18,745 nt of DNA from JACDBZ01 sp036262075. Its GTDB lineage: Bacteria > Chloroflexota > Limnocylindria > QHBO01. Both the position numbers and the translations under genes were made by a program. The stretch lies in contig DATAJO010000012.1 of the NCBI GenBank assembly GCA_036262075.1, positions 1-18,745 on the forward strand, written 5' to 3'. Shown here piece after piece: positions 15,008 to 18,745 of this stretch. A model generated the notes under the pieces. The model did not search any database. It had not been told where the DNA came from and worked only from the letters and a program-made list of their open reading frames with translations. Within the stretch, counting starts at the first letter, position 1, and each line of letters starts with the position of its first letter.

Positions 15008-15027
15008 GTCGGCGGTTCCCCGCCGAC
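15008..15027 (+). promoter_or_regulatory. hairpin in the 5' leader of the tail-anchored protein gene
   Basis: GTCGGCGG-TTCC-CCGCCGAC is a perfect 8-bp stem with a 4-nt loop. It ends 4 nt before a full AAGGAGGT Shine-Dalgarno sequence (15032-15039). It could protect the transcript or influence ribosome loading; it does not itself hide the Shine-Dalgarno sequence. Confidence 0.45.
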
Positions 15028-15042
15028 GGCCAAGGAGGTCCG

Positions 15043-15435
15043 ATGCCCGCTCGCCGACCCGGAGGCAAGGCCGCGCGCCGGAAGCAGCGCCAGCGCCACG
15101 TCCCGCGCACGCCGCAGCCGTCGAGCCAGCCGAGCGCGCCGGCCGAGGAGCACCTCGACGTCGTCGAGGTCGCCGAGCCCGCAGCCGCGGCTGCCACGCC
15201 CGAGGCGCCCCGCGCATCGGCGCCCCGTCCGCCGGCCGATCGTGGTTCGCGTCGCCGCACCTCGCCGCCACCGGTCACCCTGGGCACGGGTGGCTCGAGC
15301 CTCACCGCGCGCGAGCGCGCCGACTACCACTACGTCGAGCGCGACCTGCGGAACATCGGCATCCTGACGCTCGTGATGGCCGCGATGCTCCTCGTGGCCT
15401 GGGTCGTCTTCAACGCCATCGGCCTCCACGGCTGA
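15043..15435 (+). CDS. small basic tail-anchored membrane protein
   Basis: I do not recognise this 130-residue family. It has a very basic N-terminus (ARRPGGKAARRKQRQRH, 3-19), a low-complexity Pro/Ala/Ser-rich middle (about 20-85), and a conserved-looking motif TARERADYHYVERDLRNIG (88-106). A single C-terminal transmembrane helix follows (about 105-126) with only a few residues after it. Such a layout predicts a protein whose long N-terminal part faces the cytoplasm. The ATG at 15043 is chosen because AAGGAGGT lies just upstream. An in-frame GTG at 14965, 9 nt after TATCAT, would add 26 residues that overlap the hairpin and Shine-Dalgarno sequence and is less likely. It is divergent from DUF4446, with a shared -10. 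Confidence 0.72.
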   Translation: MPARRPGGKAARRKQRQRHVPRTPQPSSQPSAPAEEHLDVVEVAEPAAAAATPEAPRASAPRPPADRGSRRRTSPPPVTLGTGGSSLTARERADYHYVERDLRNIGILTLVMAAMLLVAWVVFNAIGLHG

Positions 15436-15452
15436 CGCCGGTCCCGCTTCCC

Positions 15453-15638
15453 CGGGTCGCGCGCTCCAGCGAGCATTCTTCACCGGAGGCCCATACGGCG
15501 TGTCGTTTGTCGACTGTGGCGAGCGCTGGTGAGCGTGAGGTGCGCATCGGCGTGTGGTTCGTGCGTGTGGGTGCTCGCCACAGCGCGCAAACGCCGCGGG
15601 TATCGGCCTTCCGGTGAAGTCCTCTCGCCACGGCGAGA
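15453..15638 (+). repeat. structured intergenic repeat, copy A
   Basis: This direct repeat of copy B (16350-16536) is about 185 bp long and about 80% identical by eye. It lies between the tail-anchored protein gene and the dinB-like gene. Core: TGTGGCGAGC (15515-15524) pairs with GCTCGCCACA (15573-15582). An inner hairpin GTGCGC-ATCG-GCGTGT (15540-15555) contains three G-U wobbles if read as + strand RNA. A third hairpin (TCTCGCC-AC-GGCGAGA) lies at 15623-15638. The 5' arm GTGGCGAG could alternatively pair with the CTCGCCAC of the third hairpin. No ORF of this stretch looks coding. It may be a structured RNA or a MITE/REP-like element. Confidence 0.8.
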
Positions 15639-15702
15639 ACGGACATGAGGGTCAGCGCCCCGGGGGGCTGCCACCCATGGCGCGCTCGAGCCGCGCGGCC
15701 GG

Positions 15703-16173
15703 TCAGCCGATCCAGGCCACCCATTCATCGCCGGCATCGCGCTCGAGGGCCTTCAGGTACACGCTCAGCTTGCCGTAGGCGATGTACACCGCCTCGCGGT
15801 AGATCTGGTGCTGGACGAAGGCCGAGGTCACGAACCCGTTTCCGCGGTCGATCCGGTCGACGTGGAGCTCGTCGGGGCTGAACCGATCGAGCGCCGCCTT
15901 CATCGCCTCGTCCTGCGCGGCGAACCACGTCCGGAAGCCGGCGACCGTCATCGGATCCGGCGCGGGGAGGCGGCGGTGCGACCAGTCGAGGACTGAGGTC
16001 TCGAAGGAGTGGGTGTACACGCCCTGGAGGTTGCCGAGCTCGACGAGGACGCCGCCGAGCGTCGGGTTCCAGCCGGGCAGCCGATAGCCGAGATCGGCAT
16101 CGGTCACCAGCGTCAGCAGGTGATCCCGCATGCTGTGGTGGCCGCGGATCTCCTCCTCGAACAGGTCGTTCAT
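15703..16173 (-). CDS. DinB-like four-helix-bundle protein
   Basis: This 156-residue protein fits the DinB/YfiT-like superfamily, metal-binding four-helix bundles that often act as thiol-dependent S-transferases or are induced by DNA damage. Helix 1 contains EEIRGHHSMRDHLLTLV, and the LGNLQGVYTHSFE segment holds H54, a likely metal ligand. The usual HxxxH of the later helix reads HQIYREAVYIAYGK (H122), with Arg at the second His position, so metal binding may be altered. It ends GDEWVAWIG, a typical family C-terminus. The start is ATG at 16173; a GAGAGGAGG purine block immediately upstream serves as the ribosome site. It stands alone, flanked by the two structured repeats. The substrate is unknown. 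Confidence 0.78.
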   Translation of the reverse strand: MNDLFEEEIRGHHSMRDHLLTLVTDADLGYRLPGWNPTLGGVLVELGNLQGVYTHSFETSVLDWSHRRLPAPDPMTVAGFRTWFAAQDEAMKAALDRFSPDELHVDRIDRGNGFVTSAFVQHQIYREAVYIAYGKLSVYLKALERDAGDEWVAWIG

Positions 16174-16283
16174 CGCCCTCCTCTCGATCGAAACGTCGGC
16201 GCTTCCGCGATCCGAACGGTACCCCGTCCGTCGCTCACCGGCAGTCGAAGCGGCGTCGGGACGGCACCCGGCATGGCTCGAGC

Positions 16284-16327
16284 GAGCCGGCGAGCCGAGC
16301 GAGCCGAGCGAGCCGAGCGAGCCGAGC
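16284..16327. repeat. 9-bp tandem repeat array
   Basis: GAGCCGAGC is repeated four times perfectly (16292-16327), preceded by an imperfect unit (16284-16291). It lies in the 389-bp gene-free stretch 16174-16562, between the dinB-like start and repeat copy B. It looks like slippage-prone simple sequence; the GAGC/GCGAG words echo those in the neighbouring structured repeats. Confidence 0.8.
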
Positions 16328-16349
16328 GACCCGGGGGGCCGCGGCCTAT

Positions 16350-16536
16350 CCGGGCTCGCGCTCCGGCGAGCATGCTGCACCGGAACCGCCGCTGGCGTGC
16401 CGTCTGTCGATTGTGGCGAGAGCTGGTGAGCGTGGGGCGCGCATCGGCGCGCGATTCGTGCGTGCCGGTTCTCGCCACAGCGCGAAAACGCTACGCGAAT
16501 CGTCCCTTCGGTGATTTCCGCTCGCCACGGCGAGAG
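16350..16536 (+). repeat. structured intergenic repeat, copy B
   Basis: This is the partner of copy A in the same orientation. A 5' hairpin GCTCGC-GCTCCG-GCGAGC spans 16354-16371. Core: TGTGGCGAGA (16412-16421) pairs with TCTCGCCACA (16470-16479); relative to copy A both arms changed together (C-G to A-T). The inner hairpin GCGCGC-ATCG-GCGCGC (16437-16452) is fully Watson-Crick, where copy A has three wobbles. Spacing inside the 68-nt core is identical to copy A, with 9 substitutions and no indel. The third hairpin CTCGCC-AC-GGCGAG is at 16521-16534. With the tandem array it accounts for most of the gene-free stretch 16174-16562; nothing else was seen there. Confidence 0.8.
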
Positions 16537-16562
16537 AACCGAAGAACAGAGCGGCGACGTGC

Positions 16563-17915
16563 CTACGAGCGGCCGCGTCGAGCCTTCAGCCGGTTCCGCC
16601 GCAGCCGCTGGAGCCGCTCCCCGATCTTCTGCTCCAGCCCCTCCTCCGACGGCTCGTAGAACACCCGGCCAACGAGATCGTCGGGCAAGTATTGCTGCTC
16701 AACGTCCGCATCCGCGTAGTCATGCGGGTACAGGTAGCCCTTGCCGTAGCCCTGCTCGCGGGCGAGCCGCCGATGCGCCGCCGGCCGCAGGTGGAGCGGC
16801 ACCGGCAGCCGGCCGTGCTCCTCGACCTCGGCCAGCGCGGCGAAGTACGCCGCGCCCGCCCGGTTCGACTTCGGAGCCGATGCGACGTAGGCCGCCGCCT
16901 GCGCCAGCGCGTACTGCGCCTCCGGCAGGCCGATCATCTCGGTCGCCTGCATCGCCGCCACGGCGAGCTGGAGCGCGCGCGGATCGGCGTTGCCCACGTC
17001 CTCGGAGGCGGCGATGACGATCCGTCGCGCGATGAAGGTCGGGTCCTCGCCCGCCGAGATCATCGAGGCCAGCCAGTAGAGCGCGGCATCGGGGTCGTTG
17101 CCGCGCATCGACTTGATGAAGGCGCTGATGGCCTCGTAGTGCTGGTCGCCGACGCGGTCGTAGGCGAGGAGCCGCTGCTGGGCGGCCTCGGCGATCTCCT
17201 CCGCTCCGAGCGTCGCCCCCGGTCCGGCGGTGACCGCCGCCGACTGGAGCGTGTTCAGGGCCTGGCGGGCGTCGCCGCCGGCCAGGTCGAGCAGCGTCGC
17301 GCGGGCCTCATCGGACAGCTGCACGGAACCGCCTAGCCCACGCTCGGCATCGGCCAGCGCGCGGTCGACGATGGCGCCCAGCGCATCGGCGTCCAGTGGC
17401 TCCAGGCGGTAGACGCGCATCCGCGACAGGAGCGGCGAGTTGATCTCGTAGTACGGGTTCTCGGTGGTCGCGCCGATCAACGCGATCGTGCCGTCCTCGA
17501 CGTGCGGCAGCAGCGCATCCTGCTGGCTCTTGTTGAACCGATGCAGCTCGTCGATGAACGCGATCGTGCGGCCGCCCTGCGCCCGCAGGTCCCTGGCGTC
17601 GGCCACGAGCGCGCGCACGTCGGCCACGCCCGACGTCACCGCCGACAGCTGGCGCCACGTGCCGCCGGCGCGATCGGCGAGGAGGCGGGCGAGCGTCGTC
17701 TTGCCGCTGCCCGGCGGCCCCCACAGGACCATCGACGGCAGGTGGCCGGGCTGCACGACGCGGGTCAGGGCGCCCTCCGGCCCGACGAGATGCGGCTGGC
17801 CGACGAACTCCTCGAGCGTGCGCGGGCGCATGCGCGCCGCGAGCGGCGCATCGGGCGCCGACTCATCGTTGAACAGGGCCTCGGGCTGCGCGCCCTTCGG
17901 GCGACGGGACGGCAT
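16563..17915 (-). CDS. rarA: replication-associated recombination protein A (AAA+ ATPase)
   Basis: RarA (MgsA) is a clamp-loader-related AAA+ ATPase that acts at stalled replication forks and interacts with SSB. The 450-residue sequence has the N-terminal PLAARMRPRTLEEFVGQPHLVG box (24-45), Walker A GPPGSGKTT (66-74), Walker B IDELHRFNKSQQD (121-133), sensor 1 GATTENP (148-154) and SPLLSRM (160-166). The C-terminal tetramerisation domain includes GNDPDAALYWLASM and the GYGKGYLYPHDY block. Length is normal. The ATG at 17915 has no Shine-Dalgarno sequence but TACGAT sits exactly 6 nt upstream, suggesting a leaderless transcript. It is divergent from the aminotransferase gene over 73 bp; its stop lies about 25 bp from repeat copy B. 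Confidence 0.96.
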   Translation of the reverse strand: MPSRRPKGAQPEALFNDESAPDAPLAARMRPRTLEEFVGQPHLVGPEGALTRVVQPGHLPSMVLWGPPGSGKTTLARLLADRAGGTWRQLSAVTSGVADVRALVADARDLRAQGGRTIAFIDELHRFNKSQQDALLPHVEDGTIALIGATTENPYYEINSPLLSRMRVYRLEPLDADALGAIVDRALADAERGLGGSVQLSDEARATLLDLAGGDARQALNTLQSAAVTAGPGATLGAEEIAEAAQQRLLAYDRVGDQHYEAISAFIKSMRGNDPDAALYWLASMISAGEDPTFIARRIVIAASEDVGNADPRALQLAVAAMQATEMIGLPEAQYALAQAAAYVASAPKSNRAGAAYFAALAEVEEHGRLPVPLHLRPAAHRRLAREQGYGKGYLYPHDYADADVEQQYLPDDLVGRVFYEPSEEGLEQKIGERLQRLRRNRLKARRGRS

Positions 17916-17921
17916 GGCGGG

Positions 17922-17927
17922 ATCGTA
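17922..17927 (-). promoter_or_regulatory. leaderless -10 element of rarA
   Basis: TACGAT on the - strand is followed by 6 nt (CCCGCC) and then ATG. This is the TANNNT leaderless arrangement, and no Shine-Dalgarno sequence is possible. No recognisable -35 was found. Confidence 0.6.
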
Positions 17928-17976
17928 GCGTCAGTCGCCGTGCATCGCCGTCCACGTTGGCGCCGGTCGCGCGCCA

Positions 17977-17982
17977 TATCAT
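17977..17982 (+). promoter_or_regulatory. leaderless -10 element of the aminotransferase gene
   Basis: TATCAT is followed by 6 nt (GCGCCC) and then the ATG at 17989, the same geometry as at 2527 and at rarA. TTGGCG at 17957-17962 resembles a -35 but its spacing (14 bp) is short. Confidence 0.6.
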
Positions 17983-17988
17983 GCGCCC

Positions 17989-18745
17989 ATGGAACAGAAT
18001 CTCCGGACCCCCGGTCCGACGCCGCTACCCGATGATGTCCGCGAGGCGCAGGCGCGCCAGATGGTCGACCACCGTGGCACCGAGTTCGCCGCGCTCCTGA
18101 CGGAGACATCGGCCGGCCTGGCCGAGCTGATCGGGACCAAGGACGAGGTTCTGCTCCTCACCGGGTCCGGATCGGGCTCGCTCGAGGCCGCCATCGTCAA
18201 CACGCTGTCGCCCGACGACCGGGTCCTGTCCGTCAACATCGGCTCCTTCGGCGACCGCTTCGCGAAGATCGCCCGCGCCTTCGGCGCCGACGTCGACGTC
18301 CTGAGCTTCGAGTGGGGCACCGTCGCCGATCCGGCCGCCGTCGACGAGCACCTCCAGGCCAACGACCCGTACCGCGCGGTCCTCGTCACCCACAACGAGA
18401 CCTCGACCGGCGTCACCAACCCGCTGCGCGAGATCGCCGAGGTCGTCCGCGTCGCGCCCGGCGGCCCGCTGCTCCTCGTCGACGGCATCAGCGGCCTCGG
18501 GGCCATGCCGTTCGAGATGGACGCCTGGGGCATCGACCTCGTGGTCAGCGCCAGCCAGAAGGCGTGGATGGCCTCCCCGGGCGTCAGCATCGCCGCGGTC
18601 GGCGAGCGCGCCCGCCAGGCGGAGGCCGAGGCGCGCATGCCGCGCTTCTACTGGGACTTCGGCGAGGCGCGCGAGTGGGCGGCCAAGGGCCAGACGCCGT
18701 GGACGCCGGCGGTGGCCGTGCTCTACGGCCTCCAGGTCGGCGTGC
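17989..18745 (+). CDS. class V PLP aminotransferase, 3'-truncated by window (serine-pyruvate/alanine-glyoxylate type)
   Basis: The first 252 residues are visible; the frame is open to the window edge. It begins MEQNLRTPGPTPLPDDV, the TPGPTP opening typical of serine-pyruvate, alanine-glyoxylate and related aminotransferases. Other landmarks are the phosphate-binding LLLTGSGSGSLEAA (55-68), VTHNETSTGVTNPL (133-146), VDGISGLGA with D165 facing the PLP pyridine nitrogen, and SASQKAWM with K191 as the Schiff-base lysine. In several phyla such an enzyme sits before serA and works as a phosphoserine or serine aminotransferase in serine/glycine metabolism. The next gene is not visible here, so the role is left open. 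Start choice rests on the leaderless TATCAT. Confidence 0.92.
   Translation, partial: MEQNLRTPGPTPLPDDVREAQARQMVDHRGTEFAALLTETSAGLAELIGTKDEVLLLTGSGSGSLEAAIVNTLSPDDRVLSVNIGSFGDRFAKIARAFGADVDVLSFEWGTVADPAAVDEHLQANDPYRAVLVTHNETSTGVTNPLREIAEVVRVAPGGPLLLVDGISGLGAMPFEMDAWGIDLVVSASQKAWMASPGVSIAAVGERARQAEAEARMPRFYWDFGEAREWAAKGQTPWTPAVAVLYGLQVGV

Noticed and set aside
15640..15702. GC-rich near-palindrome (GCGCCCCGGGGGGCT region) as a terminator for the dinB-like gene or the + strand gene.
   Set aside because: It has no loop, contains a G-G mismatch, and has no T-tract.
15453..16536. A peptide-like reading on the - strand of both repeats (ALWR..RTN..PMR..RSPALAT.D.RHA) looks conserved between copies.
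   Set aside because: Over about 30 codons, the differences fall on codon positions 1, 2 and 3 as roughly 5, 3 and 4, with no third-position excess. The changes are better explained by base pairing, and no start or ribosome site fits.
15453..16536. The two repeats as integron attC sites around a gene cassette.
   Set aside because: No RYYYAAC/GTTRRRY core sites are visible and no integrase is in the window.
17916..17988. DNA-damage (SOS or RecA-NDp type) promoter for rarA.
   Set aside because: No LexA-type palindrome and no TTGTCAGTG-like element precede the TACGAT hexamer.

Overview
This is a GC-rich window (roughly 70% GC or more by eye) from a bacterial chromosome. Coding is dense, intergenic gaps are very short, and ATG/GTG starts dominate. 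Several starts lie 6 nt downstream of a TANNNT hexamer with no Shine-Dalgarno (SD) sequence, as in leaderless transcripts of Actinomycetota, Deinococcota and Chloroflexota. The gene content (MrfA/MrfB-like pair, DUF4446 protein, F420-associated zincin, helicase-nuclease fusion, receiver-MinD fusion) fits a high-GC Chloroflexota, possibly Limnocylindria-like, or a deep Actinomycetota. The taxon is inference. No phage, IS element, CRISPR array, tRNA or rRNA was found.

Layout. 2-1685 (+): the C-terminus of a DUF1998 helicase followed by a DEDD exonuclease with TPR-like repeats, matching the MrfA-MrfB DNA-repair pair. 1682-2521 (-): a PfkB-family sugar kinase, divergent across only 17 bp from a small acidic protein (2539-2859, +). 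2882-14938 (-): eleven genes with gaps of about 50 bp or less and several stop/start overlaps, so possibly one long operon or a few nested ones. In transcription order these are a DUF4446 membrane protein, a stand-alone SelB C-terminal winged-helix protein, a UvrD-type helicase with a RecB-type nuclease and Fe-S cysteines, a four-helix membrane protein, an M20 amidohydrolase, a SAM methyltransferase, a receiver-MinD (CpaE/TadZ-like) ATPase, glutamate racemase, a zincin, a D-2-hydroxyacid dehydrogenase with a probable CTG start, and a divergent YchF/DUF933 P-loop protein. 15043-15435 (+): a small tail-anchored protein. 15703-16173 (-): a DinB-fold protein flanked by two copies of a structured repeat. 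16563-17915 (-): the RarA clamp-loader-like ATPase. 17989 to the end (+): a class V aminotransferase, cut by the window edge.

DNA maintenance is a recurring theme (MrfA/B, the helicase-nuclease, RarA), but these genes are in separate units and look like housekeeping rather than one defence island. The most original signal is the pair of about 185-bp direct repeats on either side of the dinB-like gene. They differ at several positions, yet those changes keep two stems paired (one C-G to A-T exchange, and three wobble pairs becoming Watson-Crick pairs). This points to a structured RNA family read on the + strand.
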